A stretch of 64,000 nt of DNA from Xylocopa sonorina (Eukaryota; Arthropoda; Insecta; Hymenoptera; Apidae), in assembly GCF_050948175.1 (NCBI RefSeq), contig NW_027490232.1:124001-188000 (forward strand). Reading direction: 5' to 3'. The position numbers and the translations under genes are program-made. Positions 1-9,700 of this stretch are shown here, one piece after another (positions within the stretch are counted from its first letter, which is position 1; each line of letters starts with the position of its first letter). A model generated the notes under the pieces. That model was not told the DNA's origin, did not search any database, and saw only the letters and a program-made list of their open reading frames with translations.

Positions 1-185
1 TCTGCAGATGTCTACGTATCGTAGCAATAGAGTTTATATGATTCTTAAAACGCGATATCGCATCTCATTTCTATGTTTCATGGTAAGATATAATATGATT
101 TGCGAAGTGTTATGTATTCCTCGCCTACACTTCAAATGAATGTAAATGCGACACTTCTATGCTAGGAAATAGCGATTGCAGATGT

Positions 186-198
186 CTACGTATCGTAG
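186..198 (+). other. Hairpin dyad CTACG-TAT-CGTAG (class A)
   Basis: Five-base arms CTACG and CGTAG flank a three-base TAT spacer, with a TACGTA palindrome inside. It is present in class A monomers throughout the window. In classes B and C the right arm is CGAAG, which breaks one pair. Some monomers carry CTAGG or CTACC in the left arm, also weakening it. Its role is unknown. Dyads of this kind are a known feature of satellites lacking a CENP-B box. Confidence 0.8.
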
Positions 199-225
199 CA
201 ATAGAGTTCATATGCTTCTTAAAAC

Positions 226-235
226 GCGATATCGC
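226..235 (+). other. Perfect 10-bp palindrome GCGATATCGC (class A)
   Basis: The self-complementary GCGATATCGC contains an EcoRV site (GATATC) and three CpG (counting its flank). It recurs in nearly every class A monomer. Recurrent variants are GCGATATTGC (one arm broken) and, in classes B and C, GAGATATTGC or AAGATATCGC. Confidence 0.85.
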
Positions 236-328
236 ATCTCATTTCTATGTTTCATGGTAAGATATAATATGATTTGCGAAATATCATGTATTCCTCGTCT
301 ACACTTCAAATGAATGTAAATGCGACAC

Positions 329-342
329 TTCCTTGCAAGGAA
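329..342 (+). other. Perfect 14-bp palindrome TTCCTTGCAAGGAA
   Basis: This is the longest perfect palindrome in the monomer. It alternates among monomers with CTTGCTAGGAA (four-base GCTA/TAGC arms with the following TAGCG) and TCGCTAGGAAATAGCG (a five-base hairpin, see 1552-1566). The same place in the unit therefore keeps a dyad in all three common sequence forms. Confidence 0.82.
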
Positions 343-873
343 ATAGCGTCTGCAGATGTCTAGGTGTCGTAGCAATAGAGTTCTAAAACTTCTTAAAACG
401 CGATATCGCATCTCATTTCTATGTTTCATGGTAAGATATAATATTCATTACGAAGTGTTATGCATTCCTCGTCTACGATTCAAATGAATGTAAATGCGAC
501 ACTTCTTTGCTAGGAAATAGCGTTTGCAAATGTCTACCTATCGTAGCAATAGTGTTCTAATGCTTCTTAAAACGCGATATCGCATCTTTTTTCTATGTTC
601 CATGGTAAGATATAATATGATTTGCGAAGTATCATGTATTCCTCGTCTACACTTCAAATGAATGTAAATGCGACACTTCCTTGCAAGGAAATAGCGTTTG
701 CAGATGTCTACGTATCGTAGCAATAGAGTTCTTATGATTCTTAAAACGCGATATTGCATCTCATTTCTATGTTTCATGGTAAGATATAATATGATTTGCG
801 AAGTGTTATGTATTCCTTGTCTACACTTCAAATGAATGCGAATGCGACACTTCCTCGCTAGGATATAGCGTTT

Positions 874-1047
874 GCAGATATCTACGAAGCGAAGCAATAG
901 AGTTCAGATTCTTCTTAAAACGAGATATCGCATCTCATTTCTATGTTTCATGATAAGGTATAATATTCATTGCGAAGTGTCATGTAAACCTAGCATTCAC
1001 TTCAAAAGAATGTAAATGCGACACTTCCTTGCAAGGAAATAGCGTTT
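874..1047 (+). repeat. Most divergent diagnostic monomer (TAAACCTAGC type)
   Basis: This unit carries CTACGAAGCGAAGC (a 5-bp direct duplication, GAAGC-GAAGC), GTTCAGATTC, CATGATAAGG, and a unique block CATGTAAACCTAGC at 981-994 followed by CACTTCAAAAGAATG. I find five copies, starting at 874, 2614, 7660, 16534 and 33408. Their spacings match the block duplications: 1,740, 5,046 and 16,874 bp. It is therefore a good tag for tracing descent. The monomer upstream of it carries GGATATAGCG instead of GGAAATAGCG, so the tag extends across the boundary. Confidence 0.9.
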
Positions 1048-1221
1048 GCAGATGTCTACGTATCGAAGCAATAGAGTTCAAATGCTTCTTAAAACGAGAT
1101 ATCGCATCTCATATCTATGTTTCATGATAAGATATAATATTCATTGCGAAGAGTTATGCATTCCTCGTCTACGATTCAAATGAATGTAAATGCGACACTT
1201 CCTTGCTAGGAAATAGCGTTT
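1048..1221 (+). repeat. Representative class B monomer
   Basis: This unit shows the linked set of changes that defines class B: CGAAG instead of CGTAG, GTTCAAATG, AACGAGATAT, CTCATATCTATG, CATGATAAG, ATTCATTGCG, and GTCTACGATTC instead of GTCTACACTTC. The changes usually travel together. The CTACG/CGTAG hairpin and the GCGATATCGC palindrome are both lost. In exchange GAGAT and ATCTC (1096-1100 and 1106-1110) become complementary. On the minus strand GTTCAAATG and ATTCATTGCG each create a TGA stop in the frame that is otherwise open. Many copies have ATATTGC rather than ATATCGC. Confidence 0.88.
1096..1110 (+). other. Class B hairpin GAGAT-ATCGC-ATCTC
   Basis: The C-to-A change from CGCGAT to CGAGAT destroys GCGATATCGC. 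It also makes GAGAT complementary to the ATCTC that lies five bases downstream in all classes. Later class B copies have loop ATTGC and also GATAT/ATATC complementarity with the following CATATC. Confidence 0.75.
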
Positions 1222-1551
1222 GCAGATGTCTAAGTATCGTAGGGATGGAGTTCTAATGCTTCTTCAAACGTGATATCGCATCTCATTTCTATGTTTCATG
1301 ATAAGATGTAATATTCATAGCGAAGTGTTATGTTTTCCTCGTCTACACTTCAAATGAATGTGAATGCAACACTTCCTTGCTAGGAAATAGCGTTTGCAGA
1401 TGTCTACGTATCGAAGCAATAGAGTTCAAGTGCTTCTTAAAACGCCATATCGCATCTCATCTCTATGTTTCATGGTAAGATATAATATGATTTGCGAAGT
1501 ATCATGTATTCCTCGTCTACGATTCAAATGAATGTAAATGCGACACTTCCT

Positions 1552-1566
1552 CGCTAGGAAATAGCG
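1552..1566 (+). other. Hairpin dyad CGCTA-GGAAA-TAGCG
   Basis: Arms CGCTA and TAGCG enclose the loop GGAAA. This is the alternative form of the TTCCTTGCAAGGAA region, found in monomers reading TCGCTAGG. It is absent where the unit reads GCAAGG. Confidence 0.78.
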
Positions 1567-1695
1567 TTTGCAGATGTCTACGTATCGTAGCAATAGATTT
1601 CTAATGTTTCTGAAAACGCGATATCGCATCTCATTTCTATGTTTCATGGTAAGATATAATATGATTTGCGAAGAGTCATGTATTCCTCGTCTAAT

Positions 1696-4600
1696 CTTCA
1701 AATGAATGTAAATGCGACACTTCCTTGCAAGGAAATAGCGTTTGCAGATGTCTACGTATCGAAGCAATAGAGTTCAAATGCTTCCTAAAACAAGATATCG
1801 CATCTCGTTTCTATGTTTCATGGTAAGATGTAATATGATTTGCGAAGTGTTATGTATTCCTCGTCTACACTTAAAATGAATGTAAATGCGACACTTCCTT
1901 GCTAGGAAATAGCGTCTGCAGATGTCTACGTATCGTAGCAATAGAGTTTATATGCTTCTTAAAACGCGATATCGCATCTCATTTCTATGTTTCATGGTAA
2001 GATATAATATGATTTGCGAAGTATCATGTATTCCTCGTCTACACTTCAAATGAATGTAAATGCGACACTTCCTTGCAAGGAAATAGCGTCTGCAGATGTC
2101 TAGGTGTCGTAGCAATAGAGTTCTAAAACTTCTTAAAACGCGATATCGCATCTCATTTCTATGTTTCATGGTAAGATATAATATTCATTACGAAGTGTTA
2201 TGCATTCCTCGTCTACGATTCAAATGAATGTAAATGCGACACTTCTTTGCTAGGAAATAGCGTTTGCAAATGTCTACCTATCGTAGCAATAGTGTTCTAA
2301 TGCTTCTTAAAACGCGATATCGCATCTTTTTTCTATGTTCCATGGTAAGATATAATATGATTTGCGAAGTATCATGTATTCCTCGTCTACACTTCAAATG
2401 AATGTAAATGCGACACTTCCTTGCAAGGAAATAGCGTTTGCAGATGTCTACGTATCGTAGCAATAGAGTTCTTATGATTCTTAAAACGCGATATTGCATC
2501 TCATTTCTATGTTTCATGGTAAGATATAATATGATTTGCGAAGTGTTATGTATTCCTTGTCTACACTTCAAATGAATGCGAATGCGACACTTCCTCGCTA
2601 GGATATAGCGTTTGCAGATATCTACGAAGTGAAGCAATAGAGTTCAGATTCTTCTTAAAACGAGATATCGCATCTCATTTCTATGTTTCATGATAAGGTA
2701 TAATATTCATTGCGAAGTGTCATGTAAACCTAGCATTCACTTCAAAAGAATGTAAATGCGACACTTCCTTGCAAGGAAATAGCGTTTGCAGATGTCTACG
2801 TATCGAAGCAATAGAGTTCAAATGCTTCTTAAAACGAGATATCGCATCTCATATCTATGTTTCATGATAAGATATAATATTCATTGCGAAGAGTTATGCA
2901 TTCCTCGTCTACGATTCAAATGAATGTAAATGCGACACTTCCTTGCTAGGAAATAGCGTTTGCAGATGTCTAAGTATCGTAGGGATGGAGTTCTAATGCT
3001 TCTTCAAACGTGATATCGCATCTCATTTCTATGTTTCATGATAAGATGTAATATTCATAGCGAAGTGTTATGTTTTCCTCGTCTACACTTCAAATGAATG
3101 TGAATGCAACACTTCCTCGCTAGGAAATAGCGTTTGCAGATGTCTACGTATCGAAGCAATAGAGTTCAAGTGCTTCTTAAAACGCCATATCGCATCTCAT
3201 CTCTATGTTTCATGGTAAGATATAATATGATTTGCGAAGTATCATGTATTCCTCGTCTACGATTCAAATGAATGTAAATGCGACACTTCCTCGCTAGGAA
3301 ATAGCGTTTGCAGATGTCTACGTATCGTAGCAATAGATTTCTAATGTTTCTGAAAACGCGATATCGCATCTCATTTCTATGTTTCATGGTAAGATATAAT
3401 ATGATTTGCGAAGAGTCATGTATTCCTCGTCTAATCTTCAAATGAATGTAAATGCGACACTTCCTTGCTAGGAAATAGCGTCTGCAGATGTCTAGGTATC
3501 GTATCAATAGCTTTCTAATGCTTCTTAAAACGCGATATCGAATCTCATTTCTATGTTTCATGGTAAGATATAATATTCATTACGAAGTGTTATGCATTCC
3601 TCGTCTACGATTCAAATGAATGTAAATGCGACACTTCTTTGCTAGGAAATAGCGTTTGCAAATGTCTACCTATCGCAGCAATAGTGTTCTAATGCTTCTT
3701 AAAACGCGATATCGCATCTTTTTTCTATGTTCCATGGTAAGATATAATATGATTTGCGAAGTATCATGTATTCCTCGTCTACACTTCAAATGAATGTAAA
3801 TGCGACACTTCCTTGCAAGGAAATAGCGTTTGCAGATGTCTACGTATCGTAGCAATAGAGTTCTTATGATTCTTAAAACGCGATATTGCATCTCATTTCT
3901 ATGTTTCATGGTAAGATATAATATGATTTGCGAAGTGTTATGTATTCCTTGTCTACACTTCAAATGAATGTGAATGCGACACTTCCTCGCTAGGAAATAG
4001 CGTTTGCAGATGTCTACGTATCGTAGCAGTAGATTTCTAATGTTTCTTAAAACGCTATATCGCATCCCATTTCTATGTTTCATGGTAAGATATAATATGA
4101 TTTGCGAAGCGTCATGTATACCTCGTCTAATCTTCAAATGAATGTAAATGCGACACTTCCTTGCAAGGAAATAGCGTTTGCAGATGTCTACGTATCGAAG
4201 CAATAGAGTTCAAATGCTTCCTAAAACAGGATATCGCATCTCGTTTCTATGTTTCATGGTAAGATGTAATATGATTTGCGAAGTGTTATGTATTCCTCGT
4301 CTACACTTAAAATGAATGTAAATGCGACACTTCCTTGCTAGGAAATAGCGTCTGCAGATGTCTACGTATCGTAGCAATAGAGTTTATATGATTCTTAAAA
4401 CGCGATATCGCATCTCATTTCTATGTTTCATGGTAAGATATAATATGATTTGCGAAGTGTTATGTATTCCTCGCCTACACTTCAAATGAATGTAAATGCG
4501 ACACTTCTATGCTAGGAAATAGCGATTGCAGATGTCTACGTATCGTAGCAATAGAGTTCATATGCTTCTTAAAACGCGATATCGCATGTCATTTCTATGT

Positions 4601-6741
4601 TTCATGGTATGATATAATATGATTTGCGAAGTATCATGTATTCCTCGTCTACACTTCAAATGAATGTAAATGCGACACTTCCTTGCAAGGAAATAGCGTC
4701 TGCAGATGTCTAGGTGTCGTAGCAATAGAGTTCTAAAACTTCTTAAAACGCGATATCGCATCTCATTTCTATGTTTCATGGTAAGATATAATATTCATTA
4801 CGAAGTGTTATGCATTCCTCGTCTACGATTCAAATGAATGTAAATGCGACACTTCTTTGCTAGGAAATAGCGTTTGCAAATGTCTACCTATCGTAGCAAT
4901 AGTGTTCTAATGCTTCTTAAAACGCGATTTCGCATCTTTTTTCTATGTTCCATGGTAAGATATAATATGATTTGCGAAGTATCATGTATTCCTCGTCTAC
5001 ACTTCAAATGAATGTAAATGCGACACTTCCTTGCAAGGAAATCGCGTTTGCAGATGTCTACGTATCGTAGCAATAGAGTTCTTATGATTCTTAAAACGCG
5101 ATATTGCATCTCATTTCTATGTTTCATGGTAAGATATAATATGATTTGCGAAGTGTTATGTATTCCTTGTCTACACTTTAAATGAATGTGAATGCGACAC
5201 TTCCTCGCTACGAAATAGCGTTTGCAGATGTCTACGTATCGTAGCAATAGATTTCTAATGTTTCTTAAAACGCGATATCGCATCTCATTTCTATGTTTCA
5301 TGGTAAGATATAATATGATTTGCGAAGCGTCATGTATACCTCGTCTAATCTTCAAATGAATGTAAATGCGACACTTCCTTGCAAGGAAATAGCGTTTGCA
5401 GATGTCTACGTATCGAAGCAATAGAGTTCAAATGCTTCCTAAAACAAGATATCGCATCTCGTTTCTATGTTTCATGGTAAGATGTAATATGATTTGCGAA
5501 GTGTTATGTATTCCTCGTCTACACTTAAAATGAATGTAAATGCGACACTTCCTTGCTAGGAAATAGCGTCTGCAGATGTCTACGTATCGTAGCAATAGAG
5601 TTTATATGATTCTTAAAACGCGATATCGCATCTCATTTCTATGTTTCATGGTAAGATATAATATGATTTGCGAAGTGTTATGTATTCCTCGCCTACACTT
5701 CAAATGAATGTAAATGCGACACTTCTATGCTAGGAAATAGCGATTGCAGATGTCTACGTATCGTAGCAATAGAGTTCATATGCTTCTTAAAACGCGATAT
5801 CGCATCTCATTTCTATGTTTCATGGTAAGATATAATATGATTTGCGAAGTATCATGTATTCCTCGTCTACACTTCAAATGAATGTAAATGCGACACTTCC
5901 TTGCAAGGAAATAGCGTTTGCAGATGTCTACGTATCGAAGCAATAGAGTTCAAATGCTTCCTAAAACAAGATATCGCATCTCGTTTCTATGTTTCATGGT
6001 AATATATAACATGATTTGCGAAGTGTTATGTATTCCTCGTCTACACTTCAAATGAATGTAAATGCGACACTTCCTTGCTAGGAAATAGCGTTTGCAGATG
6101 TCTACGTATCGAAGCAATACAGTTCAAATGCTTCTAAAAACAAGATATCGCGTCTCAATTCTATGTTTCATGATAAGATGTAATATTCATTGCGAAGTGC
6201 TATGTATTCCTCGCCTAAACTTCAAATGAATGTAAATGCGACACTTCCTTGCAAGGAAATAGCGTCTGCAGATGTCTAGGTGTCGTAGCAATAGAGTTCT
6301 AAAACTTCTTAAAACGCGATATCGCATCTCATTTCTATGTTTCATGGTAAGATGTAATATGATTTGCGAAGTATCATGTATTCCCCGTCTACACTTCAAA
6401 TGAATGTAAATGCGACACTTCCTTGCAAGGAAATAGCGTTTGCAGATGTCTACGTATCGAAGCAATAGAGTTCAAATGCTTCCTAAAACAAGATATCGCA
6501 TCTCGTTTCTATGTTTCATGGTAAAATATAATATTCATTGCGAAGTGTTATGCATTCCTCGTCTACGATTCAAATGGATGTAAATGCGACACTTCCTTGC
6601 TAGGAAATAGCGTTTGCAGATGTCTACGTATCGAAGCAATAGAGTTCAAATGCTTCTAAAAACAAGATATCGCGTCTCAATTCTATGTTTCATGATAAGA
6701 TGTAATATTCATTGCGAAGTGCTATGTATTCCTCGCCTAAA
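1696..6741 (+). repeat. 29-monomer HOR unit (5,046 bp), first copy
   Basis: The sequence from 1,696 repeats at 6,742 with period 29 x 174 = 5,046 bp. Private variants are shared at the expected offset: CGATTTCGC (4,924/9,970), GAAATCGCG (5,040/10,086), AAACAGGATAT (4,226/9,272), CAATACAG (6,116/11,162) and GGTAATATATAAC (5,998/11,044). The one difference I noticed is T at 5,179 versus C at 10,225. The left boundary is set by mismatches at 1,690 and 1,695. Internally it contains a 7-monomer (1,218 bp) repeat linking about 3,550-4,200 to about 4,770-5,420. Confidence 0.9.
1950..3468 (+). repeat. 10-monomer repeat, second copy
   Basis: Partner of 210-1,728. It lies wholly inside the first 29-mer copy and is therefore present again at 6,996-8,514. 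The 10-mer duplication and the 29-mer duplication are nested. Confidence 0.85.
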
Positions 6742-6789
6742 CTTCAAATGAATGTAAATGCGACACTTCCTTGCAAGGAAATAGCGTTT
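6616..6789 (+). repeat. Representative class C monomer
   Basis: Class C resembles class B at CGAAG, GTTCAAATG, CATGATAAG and ATTCATTGCG. It differs by CTTCTAAAAACAAGATAT, CTCAATTCTATG, GATGTAATATTC and usually CCTCGCCTA. This copy also reads CGCGTCTC. Similar units begin near 11,662, 12,010, 17,574, 23,486, 25,226, 59,680, 60,375 and 63,680. They are often followed by a unit with a CGCCTACACTTC block. The class is a stable sequence type reused in several unrelated HOR blocks, not a decayed stray copy. Confidence 0.82.
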
Positions 6790-9700
6790 GCAGATGTCTA
6801 CGTATCGAAGCAATAGAGTTCAAATGCTTCCTAAAACAAGATATCGCATCTCGTTTCTATGTTTCATGGTAAGATGTAATATGATTTGCGAAGTGTTATG
6901 TATTCCTCGTCTACACTTAAAATGAATGTAAATGCGACACTTCCTTGCTAGGAAATAGCGTCTGCAGATGTCTACGTATCGTAGCAATAGAGTTTATATG
7001 CTTCTTAAAACGCGATATCGCATCTCATTTCTATGTTTCATGGTAAGATATAATATGATTTGCGAAGTATCATGTATTCCTCGTCTACACTTCAAATGAA
7101 TGTAAATGCGACACTTCCTTGCAAGGAAATAGCGTCTGCAGATGTCTAGGTGTCGTAGCAATAGAGTTCTAAAACTTCTTAAAACGCGATATCGCATCTC
7201 ATTTCTATGTTTCATGGTAAGATATAATATTCATTACGAAGTGTTATGCATTCCTCGTCTACGATTCAAATGAATGTAAATGCGACACTTCTTTGCTAGG
7301 AAATAGCGTTTGCAAATGTCTACCTATCGTAGCAATAGTGTTCTAATGCTTCTTAAAACGCGATATCGCATCTTTTTTCTATGTTCCATGGTAAGATATA
7401 ATATGATTTGCGAAGTATCATGTATTCCTCGTCTACACTTCAAATGAATGTAAATGCGACACTTCCTTGCAAGGAAATAGCGTTTGCAGATGTCTACGTA
7501 TCGTAGCAATAGAGTTCTTATGATTCTTAAAACGCGATATTGCATCTCATTTCTATGTTTCATGGTAAGATATAATATGATTTGCGAAGTGTTATGTATT
7601 CCTTGTCTACACTTCAAATGAATGCGAATGCGACACTTCCTCGCTAGGATATAGCGTTTGCAGATATCTACGAAGTGAAGCAATAGAGTTCAGATTCTTC
7701 TTAAAACGAGATATCGCATCTCATTTCTATGTTTCATGATAAGGTATAATATTCATTGCGAAGTGTCATGTAAACCTAGCATTCACTTCAAAAGAATGTA
7801 AATGCGACACTTCCTTGCAAGGAAATAGCGTTTGCAGATGTCTACGTATCGAAGCAATAGAGTTCAAATGCTTCTTAAAACGAGATATCGCATCTCATAT
7901 CTATGTTTCATGATAAGATATAATATTCATTGCGAAGAGTTATGCATTCCTCGTCTACGATTCAAATGAATGTAAATGCGACACTTCCTTGCTAGGAAAT
8001 AGCGTTTGCAGATGTCTAAGTATCGTAGGGATGGAGTTCTAATGCTTCTTCAAACGTGATATCGCATCTCATTTCTATGTTTCATGATAAGATGTAATAT
8101 TCATAGCGAAGTGTTATGTTTTCCTCGTCTACACTTCAAATGAATGTGAATGCAACACTTCCTCGCTAGGAAATAGCGTTTGCAGATGTCTACGTATCGA
8201 AGCAATAGAGTTCAAGTGCTTCTTAAAACGCCATATCGCATCTCATCTCTATGTTTCATGGTAAGATATAATATGATTTGCGAAGTATCATGTATTCCTC
8301 GTCTACGATTCAAATGAATGTAAATGCGACACTTCCTCGCTAGGAAATAGCGTTTGCAGATGTCTACGTATCGTAGCAATAGATTTCTAATGTTTCTGAA
8401 AACGCGATATCGCATCTCATTTCTATGTTTCATGGTAAGATATAATATGATTTGCGAAGAGTCATGTATTCCTCGTCTAATCTTCAAATGAATGTAAATG
8501 CGACACTTCCTTGCTAGGAAATAGCGTCTGCAGATGTCTAGGTATCGTATCAATAGCTTTCTAATGCTTCTTAAAACGCGATATCGAATCTCATTTCTAT
8601 GTTTCATGGTAAGATATAATATTCATTACGAAGTGTTATGCATTCCTCGTCTACGATTCAAATGAATGTAAATGCGACACTTCTTTGCTAGGAAATAGCG
8701 TTTGCAAATGTCTACCTATCGCAGCAATAGTGTTCTAATGCTTCTTAAAACGCGATATCGCATCTTTTTTCTATGTTCCATGGTAAGATATAATATGATT
8801 TGCGAAGTATCATGTATTCCTCGTCTACACTTCAAATGAATGTAAATGCGACACTTCCTTGCAAGGAAATAGCGTTTGCAGATGTCTACGTATCGTAGCA
8901 ATAGAGTTCTTATGATTCTTAAAACGCGATATTGCATCTCATTTCTATGTTTCATGGTAAGATATAATATGATTTGCGAAGTGTTATGTATTCCTTGTCT
9001 ACACTTCAAATGAATGTGAATGCGACACTTCCTCGCTAGGAAATAGCGTTTGCAGATGTCTACGTATCGTAGCAGTAGATTTCTAATGTTTCTTAAAACG
9101 CTATATCGCATCCCATTTCTATGTTTCATGGTAAGATATAATATGATTTGCGAAGCGTCATGTATACCTCGTCTAATCTTCAAATGAATGTAAATGCGAC
9201 ACTTCCTTGCAAGGAAATAGCGTTTGCAGATGTCTACGTATCGAAGCAATAGAGTTCAAATGCTTCCTAAAACAGGATATCGCATCTCGTTTCTATGTTT
9301 CATGGTAAGATGTAATATGATTTGCGAAGTGTTATGTATTCCTCGTCTACACTTAAAATGAATGTAAATGCGACACTTCCTTGCTAGGAAATAGCGTCTG
9401 CAGATGTCTACGTATCGTAGCAATAGAGTTTATATGATTCTTAAAACGCGATATCGCATCTCATTTCTATGTTTCATGGTAAGATATAATATGATTTGCG
9501 AAGTGTTATGTATTCCTCGCCTACACTTCAAATGAATGTAAATGCGACACTTCTATGCTAGGAAATAGCGATTGCAGATGTCTACGTATCGTAGCAATAG
9601 AGTTCATATGCTTCTTAAAACGCGATATCGCATGTCATTTCTATGTTTCATGGTATGATATAATATGATTTGCGAAGTATCATGTATTCCTCGTCTACAC

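Larger units (their letters stand above)
1..237 (+). repeat. Left-edge fragment, copy of 4,351-4,587
   Basis: These bases match 4,351-4,587 without a difference that I can see, and first differ at 238/4,588 (CATCTC versus CATGTC). The same segment recurs within the second 29-mer copy near 9,397. The window therefore begins inside the HOR domain, not at its edge. Confidence 0.85.
178..351 (+). repeat. Representative class A monomer
   Basis: This is one full unit, taken from anchor to anchor. In order it holds a CTACG-TAT-CGTAG hairpin (186-198), the variable GTTCATATG/GTTCTAATG site, a GCGATATCGC palindrome (226-235), CATCTCATTTC, an ATGGTAAG segment, the AT-rich AGATATAATATGA, GATTTGCGAAG, a CCTCGTCTACAC block, TGAATGTAAATGCGACAC, and the TTCCTTGCAAGGAA palindrome (329-342). 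Class A is defined here by CGTAG, CGCGATATCGC, CTCATTTC, CATGGTAAG and ATATGATTTGCG. It is the commonest class. Sub-variants differ mainly at the base before GCAGATG (TCTGCAG, TTTGCAG, ATTGCAG) and at TTGCAAGG, TTGCTAGG or TCGCTAGG. Confidence 0.93.
210..1728 (+). repeat. 10-monomer repeat (period 1,740 bp), first copy
   Basis: This segment matches 1,950-3,468 at an offset of exactly 10 monomers. I see only a few differences: GCGAAATATC near 271 versus GCGAAGTATC, CGAAGC versus CGAAGT near 890/2,630, and TTGC versus TCGC near 1,378/3,118. The match ends at 1,729 (GCAAGG versus GCTAGG). It includes one TAAACCTAGC diagnostic monomer. The homology is about 8.7 monomers, so the duplication was trimmed or overwritten by the 29-mer junction. 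Confidence 0.85.

Noticed and set aside
250..265. Splice-donor-like ATGGTAAGAT in most class A monomers
   Set aside because: The match to a 5' splice site is good, but there is no exon, no paired acceptor context and no gene. Class B changes it to GATAAG without consequence that I can see.
235..275. TATA-like AGATATAATATGA as a promoter in each monomer
   Set aside because: It is simply an AT-rich part of the repeat. Nothing downstream looks like a gene, and no other promoter element is visible. Satellite transcription cannot be judged from sequence.
210..360. Bacterial ribosome binding sites or operons in the AT-rich parts
   Set aside because: AGGAAAT occurs in every monomer as part of the TTGCAAGGAAAT block. 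It does not precede a credible start codon of any gene, and the sequence is not bacterial.
1076..1090. Pol III B-box-like AGTTCAAATGC in class B and C monomers (9 of 11 consensus positions)
   Set aside because: I find no matching A box at a suitable distance upstream, no tRNA fold and no terminator placed for a small RNA. It also occurs only in some classes. Most likely coincidence.
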